Shown here: positions 54,730-64,000 of the stretch, in pieces
Layout of the letters: every line of letters starts with the position of its first letter
Position numbering within the stretch: the first letter of the stretch is position 1
From: Henricia sp. BOLD:AAB3569
Taxonomy: Eukaryota > Echinodermata > Asteroidea > Spinulosida > Echinasteridae
Assembly (NCBI GenBank): GCA_037783545.1
Contig: JBBELK010000560.1
Coordinates: forward strand, 124,001-188,000
DNA: 64,000 nucleotides
Reading direction: 5' to 3'
Program-made: the position numbers and the translations under genes
The notes under the pieces: model-generated
The model's database searches: none
What the model was told of the DNA's origin: nothing
The model's input: only the letters and a program-made list of their open reading frames with translations

Positions 54730-55090
54730 GACAGATTTTTAGGCATTTTCGGCCGGCGCCCCACGGGACTCCTGGCGGCTGCCGGGTCGTTTTTGGGCAT
54801 CGGGCGGGCATCGAGTTACTTTTAAATCGGATTGTAAACCTGGTGCGGCGTTTTGCATCGCAAACTGAACGCCACTAAATCGGTCGATGCCTGACCGATG
54901 TCCGGCAGGGCATCGCAAAAATCGGGCGGGCGCCGGGCCAATATTTGGACAACCCAGACAATCCATATATCGGCCAGGCGCCGCCCAGACGCCGCTCAGA
55001 CGCCGGCCGAGCCCCTCCCGGCGTCTGGCCGACTTGGCGGCGCCCGGCCGGCGTCTGGCCGACCAGCCACTGGGGCTCGCAGGTGCCCAA
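54730..55090. repeat. GC-rich GCCGGGCGCC minisatellite-like stretch
   Basis: Words such as CGGCCGGCGCC, GGGCGCCGGGCC and GGCGTCTGGCCGA recur. It replaces the rest of the LINE. Open frames on both strands are by-products. Confidence 0.75.
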
Positions 55091-55132
55091 AAGCGCCTCA
55101 GCTCAGCTCCTCACAAACCTTTTTCTCTAGAA

Positions 55133-55655
55133 TGAATTGTCGAGAAATCTGAAAAAGACTAAATTAAAACTAAAATAAATGTGACCAATGCGCTCAAGCC
55201 TGCATTTTTATACTGCATTGCTACAATTACTATTCAATGCACTACTGCACCTGTGCCCAAAGTATGCGACACGCTCCTGCTTCTTTAGAAAATACATGTT
55301 ATACTTTATTAGGAATTCGGCTTCACCGCAGTATAGGACAGGACTTGGACGTCGTCTTTCGTGGAGGCGTTAGGCGTCAGTTGGGAGACTATCCCTCCAG
55401 CTCCGACTTACCTCAGCTGAGTTCCTTACGAACCTGAATTGTCGAGAAATCTGAAAAAGACTGACTTAAAACTAAAAGAAAATGTAGTACATCCTGTCTG
55501 TGGCGTGCGAAAAACCTGAGTGACCAATGCGCTCAAGCATGCATCTTTATACTGCATTGCTACAATAGTTATTCAATGCACTACTATACTGCATATGTGC
55601 CCCAAGTGTGCGACACGCTCCTGCTTCCTTAGAAAATACATAAACTGTATACTAC
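55133..55655. repeat. Direct duplication D2 (two copies of about 200 bp)
   Basis: 55,133-55,310 and 55,435-55,655 share GAATTGTCGAGAAATCTGAA, GTGACCAATGCGCTCAAGC and GCGACACGCTCCTGCTTC in order. A tandem AAACTGTATACTAC word follows copy 2. Confidence 0.8.
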
Positions 55656-55799
55656 AGTTTATGTTTTCCTTAGAAAATACATCCTAAACTGTATACTACT
55701 CTTTGGTTGCCACACGCAACAAATTGCACCAGACTTACTTGCTCCCTAATGCACTGTGCTGCGTCTGGCATGGTTAGGGTTAATTTATTTGATAATAAT

Positions 55800-55861
55800 A
55801 CATACCGAAACACACTTTATTTGTCACTAGTAAAAACCAAACTTTTCAATTAAGCTCGCTA
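55800..55861 (+). pseudogene. Orphan fragment of the triplicated Maverick-like gene
   Basis: GAAACACACTTTATTTGTCA and AACTTTTCAATTAAGCTC match the first 55 bp of copy 2 at 40,776 (ACTTTTCAATTAAGCTC is identical there), with the start codon lost. AT-rich text just upstream (TTGATAATAATA) also resembles the spacer before that gene. The match stops at about 55,861. It shows that another copy of the element once stood here. Confidence 0.65.
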
Positions 55862-55872
55862 GCATTAACAAT

Positions 55873-56630
55873 ATTAATGGGACATACCGGCTTACTGTTT
55901 TTTATAATGTAGCCATCTAGCATACTAGACAATTTTTTTTCGATGGTCGTTGTGAAAAGAAAAATCAAAATGTCACGTAATTAACTAGAAATGTTTCAAA
56001 TTAACAAAAGAGACAAATGTTGGGCTATACGCTTTACCAGTCGTATCGATGTATTATGTGTTTGTAAATAAAGGTGGCGTTCGATATGGGTCGACACGTG
56101 TTTAACATCGTTTCCTTGTTTTCCCTGACTCGTCAGACCTTGCATGATCCCTAAGGTCTGCGCTGACTCTAGGAAGCAACTCGAACATGTTGGTGTCTTT
56201 AGCGCCCTTAATAGTTAGCTTTTTTTTCGGATATTATTTATCGCCGCGAAGCGAAGACGCGAAAATCCGAAAGATTCTCTAATCCGTATCAACACCCAGA
56301 AACCCTTCTTATGAAAATACGGTATGTACATAGTGTTCGTAGGACATTATTTTCCAACCAGAAGAGAAACCAACCAAAAGCAACTCGCACTTCGCGCTGG
56401 CTTCAACGGCTGGAAATACAACTAACTCACAAGACCACGTGACTTTTCGGAACCAGAATCTGGTTCCGAAAATTCACGTGACCTTGAATTTTTGAAACAT
56501 TTAAAAAAACGGAAAAATTTGACGGCGTCTTTTCAGGATATATTTAATTTACTCTGGAAAGCGCATCAGAATAATGTATGGGTCTATTTCGAGCCCAAAA
56601 TAGCCCAACAAAGCCGGTGTTCCCTTTTAA
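55873..56630. mobile_element. MITE family G, copy 2
   Basis: Ends TTAATGGGACATACCGGC and GCCGGTGTTCCCTTTTAA, interior palindrome CGGAACCAGAATCTGGTTCCG and CACGTGACCT as in 3,404-4,015, with about 150 bp of extra sequence in the middle (including GCCGCGAAGCGAAGACGCG). Confidence 0.8.
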
Positions 56631-56639
56631 CTATTGTTT

Positions 56640-57340
56640 TCTTTAAAATGTTTCTGTTGAAGGAAGTCAAATTATTTATAGTAACATTTGAATATATTGG
56701 ATAACGGTGATTTAAGAGTGCAAATGGTGATATTCGTCACCTCACATTGTAAGAGCGGATAATGCAGGACAAACTGGGACTGTTACGACAACAATTAGTA
56801 AAACGCCTAGTGCTATAACGAAATTACGTGTTTCTGTAACGAAAAATATGTTAACAATTTCCAACGTCGGCTTTTCTTGAAACGGGCTTCACATGTTGTG
56901 CATGTGCCCGTACGCTCATATGTACACATACAGAGTACACACGTACGCGCACATGTACATTTACGTCAAAAGTAACCCTGTCGAATAACAGACAGGGTCT
57001 GTCTTTTATTATTACTTAATCCTTGACGGATTTGTATGTTTGTGGTACCAAATGAAAGCTAATAACTTGTTCGATTATAGAAAAATAGCAATGTAACTGT
57101 AGGAATACAAATACTTTGACGCTCAATCCGGCCTAAAATCAGACAGTATATCTTTAAAAAAGTATAAAGAACGTCTGTATGCGCAGTGTACACATGATGC
57201 AAATGTTTATACTGGGGATATTAAATAATTGAAATTGAAACAAACCAAATGACTTTAATTGTTTATTGACATTTTTTAGCCTTAAAGCAAATGCCCTTTA
57301 ACCGGTAAAGTACGAGAATAATAATAATTATCTTTTTTAC
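56640..57340. other. No feature recognised
   Basis: AT-rich intron-like DNA leading to the polypyrimidine tract at 57,330. Confidence 0.45.
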
Positions 57341-57353
57341 AATTTCATTGCAG

Positions 57354-57889
57354 CTGACCCGCGAGGCATTTCCCCAACGGCTGGTGATAAACAACATCGG
57401 TCAGCCAGCATCGGTCAGCCTCCCCCATTATCCCCTTCCCTCTTTTCCTCCTCTCCTCCCCATTCCTCCTCTCCTCCCCATTCCTCCTCTCCTCCCCATT
57501 CCTCCTCTCCTCTCTCTCCCTCCTCTCCTCCCTCTCCCTCCTCTCCCTCCCCTCCGCCCCCCTCCCCCTCCCCTCCCTCAAGCCCCTCCCCCCCTCCCTC
57601 CCCCCAAGCTCCTCCCTCCACTCAAGCCCCTCCCTCCACTCAAGCCCCTCCCTCCACTCAAGCCACTCCCCCCCTTCCTCCACTCAACCCCATCCCACCC
57701 CATTCCCCCTCTCAAGCCCCTCGCCCCTCTACCTCCCATCAAGCCCCTTCACCCCCCTCCCTCCCACCAAGCCCCTCCCCCGCTCAATCTCCTCACGTCC
57801 CTCGCCCCCCTCGCTCCACTCCCTCCCCTCCCTCCCCAACACCGGTACTACCACCCACAGATACTTCAGTTACCGAACGCCTAGATGTG
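57354..57889 (+). CDS. Host exon encoding a Pro/Ser/Gln-rich tail (phase 1/0)
   Basis: Acceptor TTTACAATTTCATTGCAG. With the phase carried from 49,237, the frame starts at 57,356 and reads DPRGISPTAGDKQHRSAS, then IGQPPPLSPSLF, a long S/P region with SSSPPH and QAPPST repeats, and ends VLPPTDTSVTERLDV before GTAATA. All 179 codons are open. A second frame is open too (LPPLLP repeats, stop at 57,884), so the choice rests on phase and on the less extreme composition. The strand is almost pure C/T for 400 bp. The product would be a disordered proline-rich region, fitting a nuclear or scaffold protein; not identified. Confidence 0.5.
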
Positions 57890-57937
57890 GTAATATCATT
57901 ACTACGTGTAATTATAACTTACTTAAAGCCCGGTTAA

Positions 57938-58386
57938 ACAGCTACAATCCCCCTTCCACATTTTTTGAGTTTTTTTTCTGTTTATCATGGAGGTGTATGT
58001 GTCTACAACACCATCACAACTTGTTTTTCACAAACAATCGACAGGCTTTTGCTTAAAACGTAAAGCAGTACCGACCCTCTTCACCAGAAATCCTAAAACG
58101 CTCGAGGTCACTTCGTCTGTTTATCAACAGGGTTTTGACGTCATCCTGAGAAACATACAAAACGGTCTGTGCAGTATTGAATGGAAAATACACGAAGTGA
58201 ATGTTTATCATCCCTGTTTTGTCCTTGTAATTCAAAATACAAACGTGAAAAACACTTCATGTAATATGACAACAATCTACTATTACCTGTTTTGTGAAAA
58301 AACGGTGAAATTGTGGATCACAGTGACGCTCTTTTGAAGTAAATACTGGTGCATCCCGACAGGTGGTTTTGTCACGGAACGAACGG
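57938..58386. mobile_element. TTAA-flanked MITE, copy 2 (3'-truncated)
   Basis: Begins ACAGCTACAATCCCCCTTCC after TTAA (57,934-57,937) and follows copy 1 (8,547) closely to CTTGTCACGGAACGAA-type text, then stops. Confidence 0.85.
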
Positions 58387-58756
58387 ATTAGAAAATGGAG
58401 TTTTAGTAATTGGAGACAATGTGGCAGAAGGTTTGGATTAGATAGGGGTGATGTTTTTTTTTAAATGTAGGAGTCCTTTTGGTATATGGTGAAATAACAT
58501 GGATGTTTGGAATAGGGCACATATTGTTTTCAAGTAAGAATACTCCCTTTGTAGTGGTTTTGCGGAGTTTGTTTACACCAACCATTGGGCAATTTTCGAA
58601 TAAATTACTGCGAAGTGTGTGTGTTAAAGTTAACCAAGGCCATGCTTGAATAACACTTGGTGTAATTGGCTATAATCTGTCATCTGACACAGTAAAAATG
58701 TCCCCCGCCCCCCACACATGTAATTATATATTTATTGTGTCAGGTGACAGAATTGT

Positions 58757-58955
58757 GGGGTGTTATGGCCGAGCGGTCTAGTGCGTCGAACTTAAGTTCC
58801 TGTGCTAGTACTAGAATGTGGGTTCGATTCCGGGCCGCGACGGGTTGTGGCACCTGTGCCCTTGAGCAAGGACCTCAACCACACTTGCTACCATTCCTGT
58901 AATTGGCGGTCCCTCCGCTGTTGGATGTGGTAAATAAATAAATAAATAAATAATA
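58757..58955 (+). mobile_element. SINE-3 (tRNA-Leu/Ser-like head), complete copy
   Basis: ATGGCCGAGCGGTCTAGTGC (A-box region) and GTGGGTTCGATTCC (B box) form a head with a long variable arm, as in class II tRNAs. The body has GTGCCCTTGAGCAAGG and GGCGGTCCCTCCGCTGTTGG, and the tail is (AAAT)n. Two more partial copies are at 47,050 and 47,245. Confidence 0.85.
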
Positions 58956-59149
58956 GCACATGATTACAGTATGTTATTTAGGCATGGCCTTGGGTGATGT
59001 CACACAAGGGGTTTCCAATAATTTATGTGAAGTTGAGCAGTGGTTGGTGTAGAAAATGTTTAATAAAACATTGTGAAAGGAGTGTATTCAAGTAAGATGA
59101 CGTAACCAAATGTGTTAGTGTAAAATTTGATGGTATTAAATGGAGTGCC

Positions 59150-59500
59150 TGGGGTACCGTGGTTTGGGTTGTTGACTCGCAATCATGGGTGAAAACTTGG
59201 GGTTACAGGTTCGAATCTGGCTGTGGTACCTGTGCCCTTGGGCAAGGCACTCAACCACACTTGCTCCATCCTTCGGAAGGGATGTGAAGCCGTTGGTCAA
59301 GTGTGTTAGGTAATGGTAACGCACTCTAAAGATCCCAGAGCATTCTTTTGTGAAGAGCAAGGGGATTCCCTGGTGTATCTGGCGATTTGTAATTCTAATT
59401 CTTTACGTACGTGTTTCCTCACGCTTGCGAGTAACAGTGCAATAAGCAGTATTGAGGAATTCTTGGTATGAATACCAGAAAGAAATAATAATAATAAGGA
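59150..59500 (+). mobile_element. SINE-2, complete copy
   Basis: B-box-like ACAGGTTCGAATCTGG near the start, shared core GTGCCCTTGGGCAAGGCACT, then CATCCTTCGGAAGGGATGTG, AGATCCCAGAGCATTC and TTGGTATGAATACCAG before an (AATAAT)n tail. The core resembles that of SINE-3, so the two families share a central domain. Confidence 0.8.
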
Positions 59501-59589
59501 AACAAAATGCAGATTGTGTACATGTAGTTGATATTGTGTTTGTTGACTGCTTTAAATACAGTTAGGGGGCCGTCTATTAAGTACGTACG

Positions 59590-60390
59590 CACGAAATGCT
59601 GAGATTTTAGACCCACCTGCGAAAACCGAAGTAAGTGACACAGGCCTGAGTTTTTCAATAGTGGAAGTAGATTGTTTAGGGATTGGTACTACAATAGACT
59701 ACTAAAGTGAAAACGTCACCATTTGTGTGTTGCCATGGTTTTTGGGTCTACACTAACACCAGTGAACTGTTTCCCTGCGCTATACCAATGGACGTTTCAG
59801 ATTACCAGCGAATGTTAGACCCAAAAACCATGGCAACCGACGTTGCACTTTAGTAGTCTATTGCCTCCTTCCATTACTCTGGAACTTTCCCAACATTAAA
59901 GGAACAATTGATAACATCCGTTAAAGGGACGCTTAATCCATAGGCGAATTCCTTGGCTAGCCTGGGGGGGAAATTTATCAGGACCACTAGCTTTGGTAGC
60001 TTTTATTTTCCTTAGCGCCACAAATACATCCCAAGGGTACAAATAAGTCACAGGTTCACTCGCAGGTAAAATGGTTTGTCCGACACACGAGCAAAATGAT
60101 AATTAATTGCATTGGCTTCACCTTTAACATCAATATCCACAATACCTGGAACATGAAGCCTAGGCTCGTTTTTCTGAGCATTAGTTAAAACTTTAATTTG
60201 TTGGTGCCATTTTCTAGGATCAGATTGCTGTAGGATTCTAACTCTATTAGCATATTAATGAACTTTGGCGTTTCCAATTTCCATTTTTACTGCGTTTCTG
60301 AGTGTACGCCATTTTTGTCAATTGAAGCATGCGCAGCCTGACGGTCATTGAGCAAATTCTTAATATGAGGAGAAATTTCTACCTGTCCGG
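59590..60390 (-). pseudogene. LINE reverse transcriptase N-part on the minus strand, split by MITE B
   Basis: On the minus strand, with frame changes, the translation reads HVPGIVDIDVKGEANAINYH, then KATKASGPDKFPPRLAKEFA and INCSFNVGKVPE, and beyond the MITE VVPIPKQSTSTIEKLRPVSL followed by TSVF. This is the familiar region 'KAxGPDxxPxxLxK...GxVPExW...VxPIPK...LRPVSL' at the start of non-LTR reverse transcriptase domains. MITE B (59,695-59,860) lies between the two parts. Both ends are truncated. A different family from the CR1-like fragments. Confidence 0.75.
59695..59860. mobile_element. MITE family B, copy 3
   Basis: TAGACTACTAAAGTGAAAAC to GCACTTTAGTAGTCTA. It interrupts the minus-strand reverse transcriptase between its GKVPE and VVPIPK blocks. 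Confidence 0.9.
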
Positions 60391-60442
60391 AGGGCAGGTG
60401 CACATGTAATGTTAATGTCGAGTCCTGTGTTCCTATTGCCAA

Positions 60443-60638
60443 TAATTATTCATCATATTTTGCATAGTACATGTGCAACATTCCAATTAAAATGAGAAAA
60501 GAATGTTATATTTTTCCTGTTTAAGTAATATGTGTTATGATAATTATTCATCATATTTTGCATAGTACATGTGCAACATTCCAATTAAAATGAGAAAAGA
60601 ATGTTATATTTTTCCTGTTTAAGTAATATGTGTTATGA
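60443..60638. repeat. Perfect tandem duplication, 98-bp unit
   Basis: Two identical or nearly identical copies starting TAATTATTCATCATATTTTG at 60,443 and 60,541. The high identity suggests a recent event. Confidence 0.9.
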
Positions 60639-60664
60639 TTGTAATGATGTTTATAGATTAAGTT

Positions 60665-62700
60665 TACTAGTGTACCCGGGCAACCCCATATGGGATCTAC
60701 CTGGGCTGGCCAGTATGGGAATCATATGGGAAAAACCTGGGCAAACCCAAATGGGATATACACGGGCTGGCCCATATGGGAATCTTGTGGGATCAACACG
60801 GGTCGGCCCATATGGGAATCATATGGGATAAACAGGGGCAGGCACACATGGGATTTATATGGGTTGGCCCACATTGGATTTATATGGGATAGACATGGAC
60901 AAACCCATATGTGATATACACGGGTATGCCCATGTGGGAATAATATGGGATAAACATGGGCATAACCATATGGGATCTACGCGGACTGGCCCATAAGGGA
61001 ATCATATGGGAAAAACCTGGTCAAACCCAAATGGGATATACACGGGCTGGCCCATATGGGAATCGTGTGGGATAAACCTGGGCAAGCCCAAATGGGATCA
61101 ACACGGGTCGGCCCATATGGGAATCATTTGGGATAAACAGGGGCAAGCACACATGGGATTTATATGGGTTGGCCCACATGGGATTTATATGGGATAGACA
61201 TGGACACACCCATATGTGATATACACGGGTATGCCCATGTGGGAATAATATGGGATAAACATGGGCATAACCACATGGGATCTACGCGGACTGGCCCATA
61301 AGGGAATCATATGGGAAAAACCTGGTCAAACCCAAATGGGATATACACGGGCTGGCCCATATGGGAATCGTGTGGGATAAACCTGGGCAAGCCCAAATGG
61401 GATCAACACGGGTCGGCCCATATGGGAATCATTTGGGATAAACAGGGGCAAGCACACATGGGATTTATATGGGTTGGCCCACATGGGATTTATATGGGAT
61501 AGACATGGACAAACCCATATGTGATATACACGGGTATGCCCATGTGGGAATAATATGGGATAAACATGGGCATAACCACATGGGATCTACGCGGACTGGC
61601 CCATAAGGGAATCATATGGGAAAAACCTGGTCAAACCCAAATGGGATATACACGGGCTGGCCCATATGGGAATCGTGTGGGATAAACCTGGGCAAGCCCA
61701 AATGGGATCAACACGGGTCGGCCCATATGGGAATCATATGGGATAAACAGGGGCAAGCACACATGGGATTTATATGGGTTGGCCCACATGGGATTTATAT
61801 GGGATAGACATGGACAAACCCATATGGGATATACACGGGTATGCCCATGTGGGAATCATATGGGATAAACATGGGCATATCCATATGGGATCTACGCGGA
61901 CTGGCCCATAAGGGAATCATATGGGATAAACCTGGGAAAGCCCGTATGGGATCTACACGGTTCAGCCCATATGGGAATCCTATGGGATAAACAAGGACAA
62001 ACCCACATGAGATTTATATGGGTAGGCCCACATGGGATTTATATGGGATAGACTTTGGACAAACCGATATGAGATCTACACGGGTTCAATGGGAATCATA
62101 TGGAATAAACATGCGCAAGTCCATATATGGGATCTACGCGGGCCGGCCCGTATGGGAATCCTATGGGATAAACATGGGAAAGCCTGTATGGGATCTACAC
62201 GGGTCAGCCCATATGGGAATCATATGGGATAAAAAAGGATAAGCCCACATGAGATTTATATGGGTTGGCCCACATGGGATTTATATGGGATAAACATGGA
62301 CAAACCCATATGAGATCTACACGGGTTGGTTCATATGGGAATCATATGCAATAAATATGGGCAAGCCCATAAGGGATCTACACAGGTTGGCCCATATGGA
62401 AATCATGTGGGATAAACCTGGGAAAGCCTAGTATATGGCATCTATGCGGGCTGGCCTGTATGGGAATCATATGTGATAAATCTGGGTATAAGCCCGTATG
62501 GGATCGATCTACACCGGTTGGCCCATACGGGAATTATGCGGGATGGGTAATCCCATATATTGATTGCATTCACCCAGGCTGGCGCAAATTGGGATCATGT
62601 GGGAACATCTCGGCCGGGGAATCCTATATGGGCTTCTCAAGAGTTGGCCCATATGGGTATCATATGATTATCATATGATAGAAACATTGACATGCCCACA
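60665..62700. repeat. Satellite of CCCATATGGGA words with a 305-bp higher-order unit
   Basis: A basic unit of about 35-40 bp (GGCCCATATGGGAATCATAT followed by GGGATAAAC) is arranged in a higher-order unit. Three nearly identical 305-bp copies start at about 60,972, 61,277 and 61,582 (GGGAAAAACCTGGTCAAACC recurs at 61,008, 61,313 and 61,618). Units on both sides are more diverged. CATATG/CCCATATGGG palindromes occur throughout. Open frames repeat with the same period and are by-products. Confidence 0.95.
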
Positions 62701-62704
62701 TGGA

Positions 62705-63135
62705 TATTGGGGGAACACAAGTTTGATATAAAAACTGAATGGGCTATAGCCTACAATTGGTGTCGTGTGGGTCGAAGCGTGAGGATACTAGTCTAATTTC
62801 CTTTGTGAGAATATGTTTGGGGTATAGAAGCTACTAGTACATGTAGGTCGCAATAAGTCTAATTATTATGTCAGTTCCGAATTCCAAATTCTTTCCACAC
62901 AAACACAAAGGTGAAAGATCGATGGTAACCATAGGAACTTTCTTTGGAATGTATTACCCCCATGCAATTAAATAGAGTGGTCCAGCAGAACACCCCTGCA
63001 GACCTTGAAGTGTAAAGTTCGAATGGACTCCAGCGACTGCATTGGCTGATGTTAAAGACGACCACCAATACCAAGCCAGTATACATGTATGAAATGCTGC
63101 TTCACCAGTTTTATATCTGCTATCTCCATGCTGCT
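62705..63135. other. No feature recognised
   Basis: Unique-looking DNA after the satellite. No exon or repeat assigned. Confidence 0.4.
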
Positions 63136-63139
63136 ACAG

Positions 63140-63191
63140 AAGTGAACGGCTAGAAGAGAATGAATGGACCCTCTTTATCGAAGACATTCAG
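63140..63191 (+). CDS. Possible host exon (phase uncertain)
   Basis: Acceptor CCATGCTGCTACAG, 52 bp open in one frame as SERLEENEWTLFIEDIQ after one leading base, then GTAGGG. It does not match the phase of the exon ending at 57,889, so an exon would have to lie between them, or this is chance. It directly precedes the LINE-like remnant. Confidence 0.3.
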
Positions 63192-63455
63192 GTAGGGCAG
63201 GTCAGGTGTGGGAGCATGTGCCGCGGCGGCACTTCGCCGCGTTCACCCTCTTTCCCCACCCCTCCGGTCTCCTTATAGCGATCGATCGGGCCTGCGCCGG
63301 GCCCATCCCCCACCCTTCCAGGTGGTCCCCCAGCTGCGCCAACCACGACGCACGGGGTCGACCAACAGGTCGCCTCCACCCCGGCCCCTTAGGGTCCTTG
63401 GCTTTGAGGATCCGATTCGCGGAGTCCAACGGGGAGAAGCCTATGCAATAATACT
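63190..63455 (-). pseudogene. C-terminal tail of a LINE-type reverse transcriptase
   Basis: On the minus strand the frame reads RPVGRPRASWLAQLGDHLEG, then QARSIAIRRPEGWGKRV. The pattern 'GRPRxxWxxxLxxDL...A...A...RxxW' is typical of the last part of several LINE ORF2 proteins. The piece is short, GC-rich unlike its flanks, and ends at a Cys-containing stretch (CRRGTC). No reverse transcriptase core is present. Confidence 0.5.
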
Positions 63456-63479
63456 TAATGTAACCACATAACTGTATAT

Positions 63480-64000
63480 ATTTCTTATCTTTTTCACTCA
63501 TTTATTAGGTTGACAGGATACCTAAAGATCGGTAGACATTTTTTATGTACCGGTATTTGGAAATAATTTACAGAAAATAACCTCGATATAAGTTATAACT
63601 ATGTCATGTGGCTGATGTTCCAAGTAGGCCTATAAGTATAAACTCTTCATATTTTTCTTTAGGCCTATTTTCTTAAATCTGCACTTATACTGATGACTGA
63701 GAATTAGCGAGTCAAATTACTATACTTTTTTGTAAAGAATTGTATGTGTTTTTATGTGACGATCAATGTACTGCTTGGCGTCGTATCATCTTAGTTATAA
63801 CATGGGTTATAATCATGTTGAAATTCATGGTTGGCGCATATACTGTACTCAGTGCATGTTTTGTGCAGCCACTCCTTGTTGGACATTCCAGAACCAGCTG
63901 CGGTTTCTCCATTATGATAGTCAGTGAGCATTCTTTTCATACAGTGGATTGTTGTCATTATGCCTCGAAATTAGAATCACACCCAAATATTTCCTCCTAG
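63480..64000. other. No feature recognised; window ends
   Basis: AT-rich DNA. An open frame from 63,740 runs to the edge (86 codons, hydrophobic start), but without splice or family support I do not call it a gene. Confidence 0.4.

Noticed and set aside
57345..57683. Glu/Arg-rich minus-strand open frame opposite the Pro-rich exon
   Set aside because: It is the complement of the C/T-rich stretch and has no splice or start support.
61006..61807. Three identical 63-codon open frames 305 bp apart
   Set aside because: Satellite by-products; the period breaks the frame and the same words read in other frames too.
60665..62700. CRISPR array
   Set aside because: Units are contiguous with no unique spacers, and the sequence is from an animal genome; it is a satellite.

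Overview
This window looks like nuclear DNA of a multicellular animal, most likely a marine invertebrate. I cannot name the species, and a deuterostome such as an echinoderm, hemichordate or lancelet is only a guess. The reasons are short exons with GT/AG borders lost in very long introns, CR1/L2-type LINE fragments, tRNA-derived SINEs, many TA-, TTAA- or 2-bp-flanked MITEs, long minisatellites, and one Maverick/Polinton-like virus-derived element. There are no operons and no bacterial genes.

Layout. 1-7.3 kb: a decayed CR1-like reverse transcriptase, several MITEs, one 96-bp coiled-coil exon (4,881-4,976) and a Cys-rich protein remnant that runs into a minisatellite. 7.3-26.4 kb: a nest of mobile DNA. 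A minisatellite with a roughly 130-bp unit carries three separate insertions (10,557-12,594; 12,606-17,010; 17,105-18,784), each dated by an intact copy of the same repeat elsewhere in the window. It is followed by a long block rich in TGACGTCA palindromes. 26.4-33.9 kb: copies of a 1.7-kb repeat (R1), a SINE, three candidate or supporting exon landmarks, and a 3.5-kb foldback element enclosing a G-rich minisatellite. 35,958-43,332: a complete but broken Maverick-like element. 43.9-52.7 kb: a second R1 copy, MITEs, SINEs and two more exons. 53.0-64.0 kb: a CR1-like endonuclease/reverse transcriptase remnant, a Pro/Ser-rich exon, MITEs, a minus-strand LINE and a 2-kb satellite with a 305-bp period.

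Genes. The only host gene I can support is a series of short plus-strand exons (4,881; 29,337; 29,653; 46,310; 49,172; 57,354). Their splice phases all agree (0/0, 0/0, 0/0, 0/1, 1/1, 1/0), so they plausibly form part of one gene spanning more than 53 kb. The protein would have a charged coiled coil, a basic nuclear-localisation-like patch and a long Pro/Ser/Gln-rich tail. I do not recognise the family.

The most interesting object is the Maverick-like element. It has 116-bp terminal inverted repeats, each holding a 42-bp palindrome, and a 5-6 bp target duplication. It keeps the N-terminal part of a protein-primed-type DNA polymerase, a large minus-strand gene ending in a membrane anchor, a tandem triplication of one structural-type gene and a 227-aa membrane protein. 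A perfect 82-bp palindrome sits exactly between its convergent genes and another hairpin follows its last gene. All but the 227-aa gene and some small ORFs are broken. A short piece of a second such element lies at 55.8 kb.
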